NCBI RefSeq assembly: GCF_011193355.1
Contig: NZ_CP049780.1
Span: forward strand, 7,254,938 to 7,318,937
Length of the DNA: 64,000 nt
From: Streptomyces sp. JB150
GTDB lineage: Bacteria; Actinomycetota; Actinomycetes; Streptomycetales; Streptomycetaceae
Direction of reading: 5' to 3'
The notes beneath the pieces are model-generated. The model saw only the letters and a list, made by a program, of their open reading frames with translations. It searched no databases and had not been told where the DNA came from. Positions 17,356 to 25,947 of the stretch are shown here, piece after piece. The translations under genes were made by a program, and so were the position numbers. The stretch's first letter is position 1. The number at the start of each line of letters is the position of its first letter.

Positions 17356-18243
17356 TCAGCTCCGCACCCCGCCCTGGCGGGCGGCCTCGTCGGTCATGTC
17401 CGTCACCTGCCGCGCCGGGGGAGCGTCCGCGTCCACGTCCACGCCGAAGTCGGTGAACTCCAGCACCGTGCGCACGGTCACCTGCCGCGGCCCGGACGAG
17501 GCACCCGCGCGGGACTCGCCCCGCGCGGCGGGCGCGGCCTTGACGGTCATGTCGACCTGCTGGCGCCGGATCCGGCCCTCGTCGTCGAGCCAGAGGTCCA
17601 TGGGCAGGGTGGGCCCGACCTGTTCGCTCAGCTTCCGGCCGTCGGGCAGCTCGGCGACGTCCACGACCACGCGGTAGCGCGTGGTGCGCACGCCCCCGAC
17701 CTCGGCCGTGCCCTTCTCCGTCACGTCCTTGTCGTCGACCGCCTTGGCCAGCGCCGCCGAACGCGCCGGGTCGTTCATGGTCTGACCGCCGGCTCCCTGC
17801 CGGGCGGCCACCTTCTCCAGATCGATCTTGATCCACGGCTTGCCGCCGGGCGCCTGCCCCGCCGGAGGCTTCTGATACAGCACCTGGTCCACCACGCGCT
17901 GCTCCATCCGCTGCCCCTCGGCGGTGACGGTCATGACGCTGTCACCGTCCTCCAGGTCGACGGTGCCCTTGCCGTCCGCGGTCACCGAGTCCCCCTGCGC
18001 GGAGGTCCGCACCTTGAGCGTCACCCGCGCGGTGTCCTCCTCGGCCGTCCTGTCGTAGGCGGAGCGGACCGCCCGCGTTCCCTCCTCCCGCGCGCCGGGA
18101 CCACCGCTCGCGGAAGCCTTCTTCGCGGACCCGGCCGTGTCGCTGTCACTCCCGCCGTCCCCGCAGCCCACCAGTACCGTCCCGGCGAGCACTCCGGCCA
18201 CGGATAACGCCGCGATCCTGCTGCCGCTGCCCGACCTGGCCAT
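17356..18243 (-). CDS. Secreted lipoprotein of the LppX/LprG-like type
   Basis: 295 residues with a lipoprotein signal peptide ending VLVGCG (Cys27). A Ser/Asp/Gly-rich spacer follows, then an ~200-residue beta-rich domain that reads like actinobacterial LppX_LprAFG-type or related lipoproteins (VDQVLYQKPPAGQ, PWIKIDLEKV, MDLWLDDEGRIRR). It should be anchored outside the membrane. No partner gene is adjacent. Family is a best guess. Confidence 0.72.
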   Translation of the reverse strand: MARSGSGSRIAALSVAGVLAGTVLVGCGDGGSDSDTAGSAKKASASGGPGAREEGTRAVRSAYDRTAEEDTARVTLKVRTSAQGDSVTADGKGTVDLEDGDSVMTVTAEGQRMEQRVVDQVLYQKPPAGQAPGGKPWIKIDLEKVAARQGAGGQTMNDPARSAALAKAVDDKDVTEKGTAEVGGVRTTRYRVVVDVAELPDGRKLSEQVGPTLPMDLWLDDEGRIRRQQVDMTVKAAPAARGESRAGASSGPRQVTVRTVLEFTDFGVDVDADAPPARQVTDMTDEAARQGGVRS

Positions 18244-18388
18244 CAGTCGAACCTCCCTGGTGTCGGTTCACAGCCGGCCCGGTACGCGGGCCGGCCACAT
18301 GGTCACGGTCCCAAGTGCCCGCTTGTGCCATGAACGCACCTACCGGATCGATACGACGGCGACGCGCCGTCAACCGCGTGCCCATCAT

Positions 18389-18432
18389 CCCGTCAACCGG
18401 GAGCCACCACCCTGTCAACCGGGAGCCACCAC
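18389..18432. repeat. Two 22-bp tandem repeats before the lipoprotein gene
   Basis: Near-identical 22-bp units (18389-18410 and 18411-18432, core GTCAACCGGGAGCCACCAC) differ at one base, with degenerate copies on both sides. They lie in the 215-bp gap between the lipoprotein promoter region and the SDR stop. No function evident. Confidence 0.55.
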
Positions 18433-18458
18433 CCCGTCGACGAAGGCCACCGCCGGCG

Positions 18459-19361
18459 TCAACCGCGAGCCCACCGCCCCGCGTTCGCCTCCGTCGCCGC
18501 CTCGTCCGCCCGCCCTCCGCCCCCGAGCAGCCCGGTGCTCTCGAGCGGCACCCCGGCCGCCTCCAGGGAAGTGAGGTGCCGCCGGGAGGTCCGCAGCACC
18601 AGCGCCGGCAGCGCCGCTCGGGACATCTGGGCCAGACGCAGCCAGGCGGGCACGTAGACGGCGGTACGACGCTCCTCGACGGCCCGCGCGAGCCGGGCGG
18701 TGACACGCTCCGCGGCGTCCACGTGCCGCGCCGGGAGCGGCATGTGACCGCGCAGTTCCCGCATGGTCCGGTACCGGTCGGCGGCGCGGATCATGTCGGT
18801 GTCGACCCAGTTCATATAGGCGATGCCGACGGCCACCCCGTGGTGCGCCTCCTCGGCCCGCAGCGCGTGCGCGAAGGCCTCCACGCCCGCCTTGGAGGCG
18901 CAGTAGGCGCTCATCATGGGTGCGGCGACGCAGGACGCCAGGGAGGCGACCTGGAGGTAGTACCCGGCGGTCTCGCGCAGGTCCGGCAGGAACGTCCGGA
19001 CGGTCAGCGCGCTGCCGGTCAGGTTGACGTCGATCACGCGGCGCCAGCGGCCGGGGTCGGTCACCGCGAAGGGGCCGCCCTCCGCGATCCCCGCGTTCGC
19101 GACGACGACGGACGCGGGCCCCAGCACGGCCCGCACCCGCTCCGCGGCCCGCCGCAGCCCCGCGCCGTCCGTGACGTCGACCTCCTGGGCGAGGGCGGGC
19201 ACCGGCAGGGAGCGGGCCACCTCCTCCAGGGCCTCCTTCTCGTGGCCGAGGAGGGCGAGCCGGGCGCCGCGGTGGGCCAGGTCCCGGGCCAGGGCGGCGC
19301 CGAGACCACGGGCCGCACCCGTGATCACGACCGTACGGTTCACGAGCGGGCCGTCATGCAT
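18459..19361 (-). CDS. Short-chain dehydrogenase/reductase (SDR)
   Basis: 300 residues. Glycine-rich cofactor motif TGAARGLG (~14-21), NAG motif at ~89-91 and active-site S-Y-K (SLAS... YCASK, Tyr~152, Lys~156) are present, so it should be catalytically competent and NADP-preferring by the Arg after the glycine motif. The C-terminal ~100 residues extend beyond the classical SDR core. It lies downstream of the FAD oxidoreductase and SRPBCC genes on the same strand, suggesting one redox pathway. Confidence 0.85.
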   Translation of the reverse strand: MHDGPLVNRTVVITGAARGLGAALARDLAHRGARLALLGHEKEALEEVARSLPVPALAQEVDVTDGAGLRRAAERVRAVLGPASVVVANAGIAEGGPFAVTDPGRWRRVIDVNLTGSALTVRTFLPDLRETAGYYLQVASLASCVAAPMMSAYCASKAGVEAFAHALRAEEAHHGVAVGIAYMNWVDTDMIRAADRYRTMRELRGHMPLPARHVDAAERVTARLARAVEERRTAVYVPAWLRLAQMSRAALPALVLRTSRRHLTSLEAAGVPLESTGLLGGGGRADEAATEANAGRWARG

Positions 19362-19478
19362 GGGACCGATCCCCTCGCCGTCTCACCCCGGCACGGGCCG
19401 GGCTCGTCCGGTGCGCACGTCCCGGACGACGCGCTGTGGGTCGTATGACCCCTTATGGGCCGTGTGCCCCACCTGGGG

Positions 19479-19546
19479 GATCGGTCATCCCGCCGGATCG
19501 GTCACTCTGCCGGATCGGTCATCCCGCCGGATCGGTCATCGCCTGG
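19479..19546. repeat. Four tandem 17-bp repeats (GATCGGTCAT-type)
   Basis: Units beginning GATCGGTCA start at 19479, 19496, 19513 and 19530; copies 1 and 3 are identical. They lie between the FAD-oxidoreductase stop and the SDR start, so they may be a multi-site operator for the SDR promoter or a minisatellite. Unit length is not a multiple of 3 and no gene crosses it. Confidence 0.6.
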
Positions 19547-19566
19547 GACCGGCGCGGTCGCATCGG

Positions 19567-21186
19567 TCACTGCCTGCGGCCGGTGCGGTCGCGGCGGGCC
19601 AGGACGCGCTGCGCCCCCGCCCGGCCGGGCGGAATCCGGCGGCGCAGCGCCGCGCGGGCCGCGTTCGCGCCGCAGGCGCCGTGGACACCGCCGCCCGGAT
19701 GGGCGCCCGCGGACGCCAGGTACAACCCGGTGACGGGGGTCTCCGGGCGCCCGGTGCCGGGGAGCGGACGGAAGACGAGCTGCTGATGCAGGGACGTGGT
19801 GCCGCCGTTGATGGCGCCCTGGTACAGATTGGCGTTCATCGCCTGGAGTGTGGGCGGGCCCAGGACGCGGCGGGCGCGGATCAGCGCGCGGAAGCCGGGA
19901 GCGAACCGCTCGACCTGGCGTTCCACGCGGTCGGCCATGATCTGCTGCTCCTTGTCGTCCCAGGCCCCGGTGAGGCCTTCGTCGCCCGCGTCGGAGCCGA
20001 CGTCGAGCGGCACGTGGGTGTAGGCCCAGGCGGACTCGGTGCCGTGCGGCGAGCGCGACGGATCGGACGTCGTCATCTGGCCGAACAGGGCGAAGGGCCG
20101 GTCCGGGACCTGCCGCATGGCGATCTGCGCCGCGAACCGGGTCAGCTCGTCGACCCCGTCGGCCAGATGCACGGTGCCGGCCCGCGCCGCCTGCTCGGCC
20201 CGCCAGGGCACCGGCCCGTCGAGCGCCCAGTCGACCTTGAAGGTGGCGAAGTCCCACTGGAAGCGCCGCAGGTCTTCCAGCACCTGGCCGGGAAGGTGCT
20301 CCGGCCGCACCAGTCGGCCGTACAGGGCGGGCACGGACACGTCCGCCAGCACCGCCCGCCGCGCGCCGTACGTCTCCCCGCCGGCGGTGCGCACCCCGAC
20401 CGCCCGGCCGTGCCGTACGACGATCTCGTCCACCCGGCGACCGCAGCGCAGCACCCCGCCCCGGGCCAGCAGCCTGCGCGTCAGGGCCTCGGTGAGGGCG
20501 CCGGCGCCGCCCACCGGCACCGGGAAGCCGTACGTCTGCCCCAGCATCGACATCAGCCAGCCGAAGCCGCCGCTGCCCGCCGCCTCGGGCGCGAGATCTG
20601 CGTGCAGCGCGTTCCCGGCGAGCAGCAGCCGGCCGCCCTGCCCCCGGAACTCCTCCTCGCCCAGGCGCCGCACCGGCAGCAGCAGGCTGCGGGCGAGCCG
20701 CAGCCCGCCCGCGCCGCGCAGCCGCACAACGAAGCGGACGCCGGCGCGCACCGGCGGGAAGGGGGTGAACAGGGCGCTCAGCACATCGCCGCGGATGCGC
20801 TGCCACACGTCGTGCAACCGCCGCCAGGCGTCGCCGTCTCCGGGCGCGAAGGCGTCCAGGGAGTGTGCCGTGACCTCGATGTCGCGGTCGAGGACGGCGC
20901 AGCCGCCGTCGGACAGCGGGTGGGCCAGGACGTGCGGCGCGTGGCTCCAGCGCAGGCCGTGCTCCTCAAGGCGCAGTCCGGCCACGATGGGGGAGGCCGC
21001 GGCGAGCGGGTAGAAGGAGCTGAACAGGTCGCTGACGAACGCCGGATCGACCCCCCGGTCGTGGCGTACGGCGCCGCCCGCCTCGTCCTGCTCCTCCAGC
21101 ACCGTCACGCTCCAGCCCGCGTCGGCGAGGAGATTGGCCGCCACCAGGCCGTTGGGTCCCGCCCCGATCACCACCGCGTCAGGCAT
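19567..21186 (-). CDS. Phytoene desaturase-like FAD-dependent oxidoreductase
   Basis: 539 residues starting with the dinucleotide-binding motif VVIGAGPNGLVAANLLADAG, then EEQDEAGGAV, and ending with the FAD-binding C-terminal pattern GLYLASAGAHPGGGVHGACGANAA. This is the carotenoid-desaturase/amine-oxidase-like flavoprotein family; many actinobacterial members have unknown lipid-like substrates. No other carotenoid gene (crtB/crtE) is nearby, so carotenoid synthesis is not supported. Its start overlaps the SRPBCC stop by 8 bp, so the two are co-translated. Confidence 0.87.
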   Translation of the reverse strand: MPDAVVIGAGPNGLVAANLLADAGWSVTVLEEQDEAGGAVRHDRGVDPAFVSDLFSSFYPLAAASPIVAGLRLEEHGLRWSHAPHVLAHPLSDGGCAVLDRDIEVTAHSLDAFAPGDGDAWRRLHDVWQRIRGDVLSALFTPFPPVRAGVRFVVRLRGAGGLRLARSLLLPVRRLGEEEFRGQGGRLLLAGNALHADLAPEAAGSGGFGWLMSMLGQTYGFPVPVGGAGALTEALTRRLLARGGVLRCGRRVDEIVVRHGRAVGVRTAGGETYGARRAVLADVSVPALYGRLVRPEHLPGQVLEDLRRFQWDFATFKVDWALDGPVPWRAEQAARAGTVHLADGVDELTRFAAQIAMRQVPDRPFALFGQMTTSDPSRSPHGTESAWAYTHVPLDVGSDAGDEGLTGAWDDKEQQIMADRVERQVERFAPGFRALIRARRVLGPPTLQAMNANLYQGAINGGTTSLHQQLVFRPLPGTGRPETPVTGLYLASAGAHPGGGVHGACGANAARAALRRRIPPGRAGAQRVLARRDRTGRRQ

Positions 21187-21691
21187 GCCCGTCCCCCGGC
21201 GCGCCCGCCCCGGCCCGCACGCCGGGCCCGGCCGCGTCGCCCCGCCCCGCCCGTTCCTCGGCCTCGCACAGCCGGGCCAGGCGGGCCAGCATGGCGCGGT
21301 GCCGCAACTGGATCAACGCCTCCGTGCCCGCGTTGTGCAGCCGCCCGCCGGCACCGCGCAGGGGATGCTCGTCGACGAGGACCAGACAGTGTTCACCCCA
21401 CCGCTTCAGCTCGATGGCTATCCGCACGGTGCCCAGCGGGCCCGCCTTCGCCTCCAGCTCCAGCGCGGAGCCCTCCTCGCACCGCCGTACGACGGTCTCG
21501 TTGCTCAGCCGGACCGGCCCGATCCGCACCTCGTAGCCGATCGCCGCGTCCTCCTGCGGCCAGGCGCCCCGCACCGGGCGCGAGCTCGCCGTGCCCACCA
21601 CCCAGTCCGCGTAACGGGTGCCGTCGGCCAGGACGGCCCACACCGTCTGCGGACGGGCTTTGATCAGACAGTGCCGCACCGCCATGGACAT
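21179..21691 (-). CDS. SRPBCC-fold (START/polyketide-cyclase-like) protein
   Basis: 170 residues. The N-terminus VRHCLIKARPQTVWAVLADGTRYADWV is the typical first strand and helix of the hydrophobic-ligand-binding SRPBCC fold. The tail after ~140 is Ala/Gly-rich and probably disordered. It overlaps the FAD oxidoreductase; the pair may bind and oxidise a lipid or aromatic ligand. Ligand unknown. Confidence 0.82.
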   Translation of the reverse strand: MSMAVRHCLIKARPQTVWAVLADGTRYADWVVGTASSRPVRGAWPQEDAAIGYEVRIGPVRLSNETVVRRCEEGSALELEAKAGPLGTVRIAIELKRWGEHCLVLVDEHPLRGAGGRLHNAGTEALIQLRHRAMLARLARLCEAEERAGRGDAAGPGVRAGAGAPGDGHA

Positions 21692-21812
21692 CTCCCACGC
21701 TCGGTTGTCCTACGTCCGTCACCGCGGAGTGCCCGCTTGCATCGAGCCGAAACGGCGACAGCGGCGGAGGGACGGAACCCGATGCGCGCGGCGACCGCCG
21801 TCGGCGCGCCCG

Positions 21813-22250
21813 TCACGCCGACGGCCGGTAGTTCGCCAACGACCAGATCACGAACACGGCGAACAGCATCATGATGAGCGACCACAGGGGGGCGTACGGC
21901 AGGAACAGGAACTGGGCGACCAGGCTCAGCGAGGCCAGCGCGATACCCACCGCGCGAGCCCACTCGGCGCCGGAGAGGATGCCCCACCCGGTGACCGCGG
22001 CGACGACGCCCAGAATGAGCAGAATCCATCCCCATCCGGTCAGGTTGATCTCGTAGACGTAGTCGCCGAGCCGGGCGTACACGTCGTCCTCGGCGATCGC
22101 GGCGATGCCCTGGAAGACGGCGAGGACGCCGTGGAGGAGCATCAGCACCCCGGCGAAGGCGGCACCGCCGGTGGCCCACGGGCCGGCGCTCCCCGGGGCG
22201 GTTCCGCGGCCGGTCTCGGGTGTCGTCGTCGGGCGCGGCTGAGCGGTCAT
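21813..22250 (-). CDS. Small membrane protein, four predicted helices (DUF7144-like)
   Basis: 145 residues: a ~28-residue Thr/Pro-rich cytosolic N-terminus, then four hydrophobic segments (FAGVLMLLHGVLAVF, GWGWILLILGVVAAVTGW, AVGIALASLSLVAQFLF, WSLIMMLFAVFVIWSLA). I recognise this arrangement as the widespread actinobacterial DUF7144-type family of unknown function. It appears monocistronic. Confidence 0.8.
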   Translation of the reverse strand: MTAQPRPTTTPETGRGTAPGSAGPWATGGAAFAGVLMLLHGVLAVFQGIAAIAEDDVYARLGDYVYEINLTGWGWILLILGVVAAVTGWGILSGAEWARAVGIALASLSLVAQFLFLPYAPLWSLIMMLFAVFVIWSLANYRPSA

Positions 22251-22479
22251 GGGGCGGGCCTCCGCTTAGAACGGACGGGAAGGGGCACGGCGGCGGGTGC
22301 CGGGTGCCCGTCTGCTCCTACGACCTTGCCGCCGGGCGGGGGAGACGGCCACAGGCGCTCGGTCGAACGGGTGACGCGGCCGCCCCCGTCCGTGGCCGTC
22401 ACCTCGCCGTACGTGACGGACGGACCGGCCGGCACCGGCCGAGTCGCCCCGCGCGCCGCATCGGGGCACGCTGGGAGGC

Positions 22480-22704
22480 GTGAGCAGTGCGCCGATCGTC
22501 GTGCACCGGCCCTCCCGCACGGGCGGCCGGAGAGTGACCGTGCACAGCCACGGACACGACGAGATCCTCGGCACCGCCTACAGCGACCACGATCTGGTCG
22601 TGTTCCTCCAGGGCGCGGGCATTCCCGATCCCGAGGCCATCCTGGACGACCCCCGATGGGTGGAGTGGCGCGGCGGCCACGCCCACGAGTTCAGCGCCGC
22701 CTGA
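22480..22704 (+). CDS. Small conserved actinobacterial protein, 74 aa
   Basis: Starts at GTG 22480; a GGGAGG lies too close (1-nt spacer) to act as a normal Shine-Dalgarno, so a leaderless message is possible. The sequence RRVTVHSHGHDEILGTAYSD ... LDDPRWVEWRGGHAHEFSAA resembles small hypothetical proteins common in Streptomyces. No catalytic motif. Confidence 0.65.
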   Translation: MSSAPIVVHRPSRTGGRRVTVHSHGHDEILGTAYSDHDLVVFLQGAGIPDPEAILDDPRWVEWRGGHAHEFSAA

Positions 22705-22853
22705 CCGCCCGCCGCGCAGCCACGGAACGTCGTTGCCGCCCCGGCTCCTGCCGCGGGAGCCGGCTGAAGAAGCCGAAAAGCCCACGCGGACGCCGGAACA
22801 CCCCGAGACTGATCGGGACAGGCAAGTCCGATCATGAAATGGGGCGTTGATCC

Positions 22854-23597
22854 ATGACCGCGGTGTTCGTCCACGGCGTTCCCGAGACCGACGAGATCTG
22901 GCGGGAGCTGCGCGACCACCTCGGCACCGACAGCGTCGCCCTCACGCTGCCGGGCTTCGGCGGCTCGCCGGAGCCGGAGCGCCCCGACAAGGAGTGGTAC
23001 GCCGACTGGCTCGCCGCGGAACTGGCCCGGCTGCCCGGCCCGGTCGACCTGGTGGGCCACGACTGGGGTGCCCTGCTGACCTACCGGGTCGCGACGGCCC
23101 ATGACGTGCCGCTGCGCAGCTGGGCCGCGGACTGCGCCGGCCTCCTGCGCCCCGACTACGTCTGGCACGAGGTGGCCCGGATCTGGCAGACGCCGGGCGA
23201 GGGCGAGGCGCTGAACGAGCGGCTGCGCGCCGCGTCCGCCGACGATCCGGCGAGCCTGGCGGCCGGGCTGCGCCGCCTCGGGATGCCGGGTCGGCACGCG
23301 CTGGCGATGCAGAAGGCGTTCGACATGCCGATGGGGGAGGCGATCCTCGGCCTGTACCGCTCCACCGTTCCCCACCCGTACGCCCACTGGGGCGCCGCGT
23401 TCGAACGGCCGACGGCCGCTCCCGGGCTGGTGGTGTCCCCGGAGGGCGACCCCTTCGACGACACGGCGGCCGCCCGCGCCGTCGCGGCCCGGCTCGGCGC
23501 CCGCGTGGCGGTGCTGCCGGCCACCGGGCACTTCTGGATGCTGGAGGATCCGGCCGGCGCCGCGCGGGTGCTGAGCGAATTCTGGGCGGGTCTGTAG
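22854..23597 (+). CDS. Alpha/beta hydrolase with Asp nucleophile (epoxide-hydrolase-like)
   Basis: 247 residues. The nucleophile elbow reads VGHDWGA (Asp~67) rather than GxSxG, as in epoxide hydrolases and haloalkane dehalogenases; HGVPET supplies the oxyanion region and ATGHFWMLE the catalytic His near the C-terminus. It is shorter than typical epoxide hydrolases (~300) and its cap looks reduced. Substrate unknown. Confidence 0.82.
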   Translation: MTAVFVHGVPETDEIWRELRDHLGTDSVALTLPGFGGSPEPERPDKEWYADWLAAELARLPGPVDLVGHDWGALLTYRVATAHDVPLRSWAADCAGLLRPDYVWHEVARIWQTPGEGEALNERLRAASADDPASLAAGLRRLGMPGRHALAMQKAFDMPMGEAILGLYRSTVPHPYAHWGAAFERPTAAPGLVVSPEGDPFDDTAAARAVAARLGARVAVLPATGHFWMLEDPAGAARVLSEFWAGL

Positions 23598-23616
23598 CCG
23601 GCCGGGGCGGCCCTCG

Positions 23617-24324
23617 CTAGTCGAGGATGTGCCGCAGATACGCGCGGGGGTCGGCGAGATATCTGCGCCAGTGGTCGACGAGGGCCAGCTCGTCCCAGGC
23701 GGCCCGGCGCATGCCGTGCTCGCCGACCTCGACGATGTCGGCGCCCGGCAGCGCGGTCAGCAGCGGGGAGTGAGTGGCGCAGACGACCTGGCCCCCGGCC
23801 CGGGCCAGCTGGTCGATGTGACCCAGCAGTTCCAGGCAGGAGGTGAACGACAGCGCCGCCTCCGGCTCGTCCAGCACGTACAGCCCCGGCTGGTGGAACT
23901 TGCCGCGGAACGCGGCGAGGAACCCCTCCCCGTGACTGACCGAATCGGGCGCGAACCCCTCCCGGCCGAGCGCGTCCAGCGCGGTCTCGGCGCGCAGGAA
24001 GAAGCCCTTGCGCGCGGACCAGCTGCCCAGCATGGACCGGCCCCGCGGCGCGGCGTCGAAGCGCAGCCGCTCACCCAGCACCGATCGGGGGCGGTGACTG
24101 GCGTACCGCCAGTCGTGGGAGCCGCCCCAGGAGTCCAGGCCGAACCCTTCCGCGATCGCCTCGACCAGGGTCGACTTGCCGGAACCGTTCTCACCGACGA
24201 CGAACGTCACCGGCGCGGTGAACCGCAGTCCCTCCGTCAGCAGCTGGCGCACACAGGGCACCGACCAGGGCCACTCTCCGTCCTCCCACGCACCGCTGTG
24301 TGCGTACGCGCGTTCGATGATCAC
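23617..24324 (-). CDS. AAA/ABC-type ATPase (SMC/RecF-like fold)
   Basis: 235 residues with Walker A GENGSGKST (~44-52), signature-like SVSHGEGF (~128-135), Walker B LYVLDEPEAAL (~148-158) and the switch histidine CATHSP (~178-183). There are no membrane segments and no permease partner, so it is a soluble ATPase of the kind often annotated AAA family ATPase. No nuclease or toxin domain is attached. Role unknown. Confidence 0.85.
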   Translation of the reverse strand: MIIERAYAHSGAWEDGEWPWSVPCVRQLLTEGLRFTAPVTFVVGENGSGKSTLVEAIAEGFGLDSWGGSHDWRYASHRPRSVLGERLRFDAAPRGRSMLGSWSARKGFFLRAETALDALGREGFAPDSVSHGEGFLAAFRGKFHQPGLYVLDEPEAALSFTSCLELLGHIDQLARAGGQVVCATHSPLLTALPGADIVEVGEHGMRRAAWDELALVDHWRRYLADPRAYLRHILD

Positions 24325-24367
24325 GGGGCGAGTCTCGCACAGGGCCCGCCCACACGGTCGTCACGGC

Positions 24368-24760
24368 CTACCGCGGCGGCGTCGCGATCTGGATGAGGTT
24401 GCCGCAGGTGTCGTCGAAGACGGCGGTGGTGACCGGGCCCATCTCCAGGGGCTCCTGGGTGAAGCGGACGCCGAGGCCGCGCAGCCGCTCGTACTCCGCC
24501 CGCACATCGTCGACGGCGAACTGGGCGAGCGGGATGCCGTCGGCGACGAGCGTGTCGCGGTAGGTGCGGGCGATGGGGTGGCCGATGGGCTCCAGCAGCA
24601 GTTCCGTGCCGTTGGGCTCGTCGGGTGAGACGACGGTCAGCCACCGGTCCTTCTCGCCCACCGGGACGTCGTGCTTCTTCTCGAACCCGAGGATTTCGGT
24701 GTAGAAGTGCTCGGCCTTGGCCTGGTCGTCGACGAAGACGCTGGTCAGACGGATCTTCAT
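24368..24760 (-). CDS. VOC (glyoxalase-like) protein paired with ArsR
   Basis: 130 residues from ATG 24760, a single VOC unit (IRLTSVFVDDQAKAEHFYTEILGF at the start; CGNLIQIA near the end). Its ATG overlaps the ArsR stop by 4 bp, so it is co-translated with and presumably controlled by that regulator. ArsR/VOC pairs are frequent in actinobacteria; ligand unknown. Confidence 0.87.
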   Translation of the reverse strand: MKIRLTSVFVDDQAKAEHFYTEILGFEKKHDVPVGEKDRWLTVVSPDEPNGTELLLEPIGHPIARTYRDTLVADGIPLAQFAVDDVRAEYERLRGLGVRFTQEPLEMGPVTTAVFDDTCGNLIQIATPPR

Positions 24761-25065
24761 GGGGTGTTCTCCTCCGGTCCGGGCTTGTCGGGCGTGAGCC
24801 ATCGTTCGGTGATCTGACGCAGCGGCGCCGTGTTCAGGTCGTGGAACTTGTACCGGCCCTCCCGCCTGGTCTCGACGAGGCCGGCGGCCTCCAGTACCGC
24901 GAGGTGCTGGGAGACCCCCTGCCGCGAGATGCCGAGCCCGTGCTTCATGCTCAGCCGCGAGCAGATCTCGAACAGTGTCTGTCCGGACCTCTGGGTGAGC
25001 TCGTCGAGGATGATCCGGCGCGTCGGGTCGGCCAGGGCTTTGAAAAGGTCGTCGGCCACGGCCAC
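24757..25065 (-). CDS. ArsR-family winged-helix repressor
   Basis: 102 residues from GTG 25065 (an in-frame GTG at 25059 is equally possible). The winged helix reads LFKALADPTRRIILDELTQ and GISRQGVSQHLAVLEAAGLVETRREGR. No CxC metal motif is seen, so a metal-independent ArsR is likely. The start lies 4 nt from a perfect palindrome, pointing to autorepression of a nearly leaderless transcript. Confidence 0.88.
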   Translation of the reverse strand: MAVADDLFKALADPTRRIILDELTQRSGQTLFEICSRLSMKHGLGISRQGVSQHLAVLEAAGLVETRREGRYKFHDLNTAPLRQITERWLTPDKPGPEENTP

Positions 25066-25068
25066 ACC

Positions 25069-25092
25069 ATAGGCAACTCTCCACTTGCCTAT
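25069..25092. promoter_or_regulatory. ArsR operator palindrome
   Basis: ATAGGCAA (25069-25076) and TTGCCTAT (25085-25092) are exact reverse complements with an 8-nt spacer, immediately upstream of the ArsR start on the minus strand. Confidence 0.65.
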
Positions 25093-25179
25093 CAAGTCCA
25101 ATTCGGAAGCGTGTACGGAAGATCGCTGGCAGAATGACCGGCCTCGCCCTGTCGATCCACGAGAGCAACGGAGCGGACC

Positions 25180-25947
25180 ACGTCGACCGACACCACCCCC
25201 GCGCAGCCACCCGCACTGCCCCCCTGGTTCCGCCGCCTGACCTGGCCCGAGGTCGACCCGTCGCGGCATCCGTTCGTCTGGGACGAGGCCGAGGAGGCCC
25301 TGGTCACGGCTGCGATCAAGGAACTCGTACCGCCCGTCCGGGACGGCTACGAGGGTTCGTGGCGCGCCGAGCGCGCGTTCGTGTGCCACCTCACCGCGTT
25401 CTACGTCGAGCGGTACGGCCCGTGGGCGCAGGACTGGAACTGGACCGTCGGCGAGGGCGACGCCGACGGTGGCGTCGTCCACAGCTGGTGCTGCGGCGCC
25501 CATTCGGTGACCACGCCCGACGAGACCGCCGCCCGCGCCGTGGCCGCCCTGCTGGAATGGCGGGGGCGGCTGGAGGAACTCGCCGATCGTTTCGCCCGGT
25601 TGGCGCCGCCGCCCCAGGCCGGACCCGAGGAGCGCAGCTGGCACCTGGAGCGCGCCGCGGTACGGCTGGTGACGTGGATCGTGGACCTCACGGGCGGGGA
25701 GAGCGGCTGGTACGGCATCTGCAGCCTGGTGCTGGAATGGTTCCTCACCTCGACCGGCATGGATCTGCAGGCGGCCCGGGCCGCGGTCGCGGACGCCATC
25801 GGCGGACGCTTCGAGAGCTGGGTCCGTCCCGGGACGACCGTGATCGACGCGGTCGGCGAGGACCTGGCCGTCGGGCTGACCGGCCGGCTGCCGTACCGCG
25901 ACCACCGGGAGCACAGCGACCTGGAGGAGTTCCATGACCGCCGCTGA
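25180..25947 (+). CDS. Hypothetical protein upstream of Fic, apparent ACG start
   Basis: The coding frame with high GC3 runs upstream of the first normal start (GTG 25381) to a TGA at 25135. In it, ACG 25180 follows GGAG (25170-25173) with an ideal 6-nt gap, giving a product of 255 aa beginning (M)STDTTPAQPPALPPWF. Either ACG is used or a GTG/ATG has mutated. The protein is Trp-rich (WAQDWNWTV, SWCCGAHS) with no recognised domain. Its end overlaps the Fic gene by 14 bp, so the two are coupled and may be functional partners. Confidence 0.6.
   Translation, partial: TSTDTTPAQPPALPPWFRRLTWPEVDPSRHPFVWDEAEEALVTAAIKELVPPVRDGYEGSWRAERAFVCHLTAFYVERYGPWAQDWNWTVGEGDADGGVVHSWCCGAHSVTTPDETAARAVAALLEWRGRLEELADRFARLAPPPQAGPEERSWHLERAAVRLVTWIVDLTGGESGWYGICSLVLEWFLTSTGMDLQAARAAVADAIGGRFESWVRPGTTVIDAVGEDLAVGLTGRLPYRDHREHSDLEEFHDRR

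Noticed and set aside
19479..19546. CRISPR array from the repeated units
   Set aside because: Units are contiguous 17-mers with no spacers, and no cas genes are nearby.
19567..21186. Carotenoid biosynthesis cluster
   Set aside because: Only a desaturase-like flavoprotein is present; no phytoene or GGPP synthase nearby.
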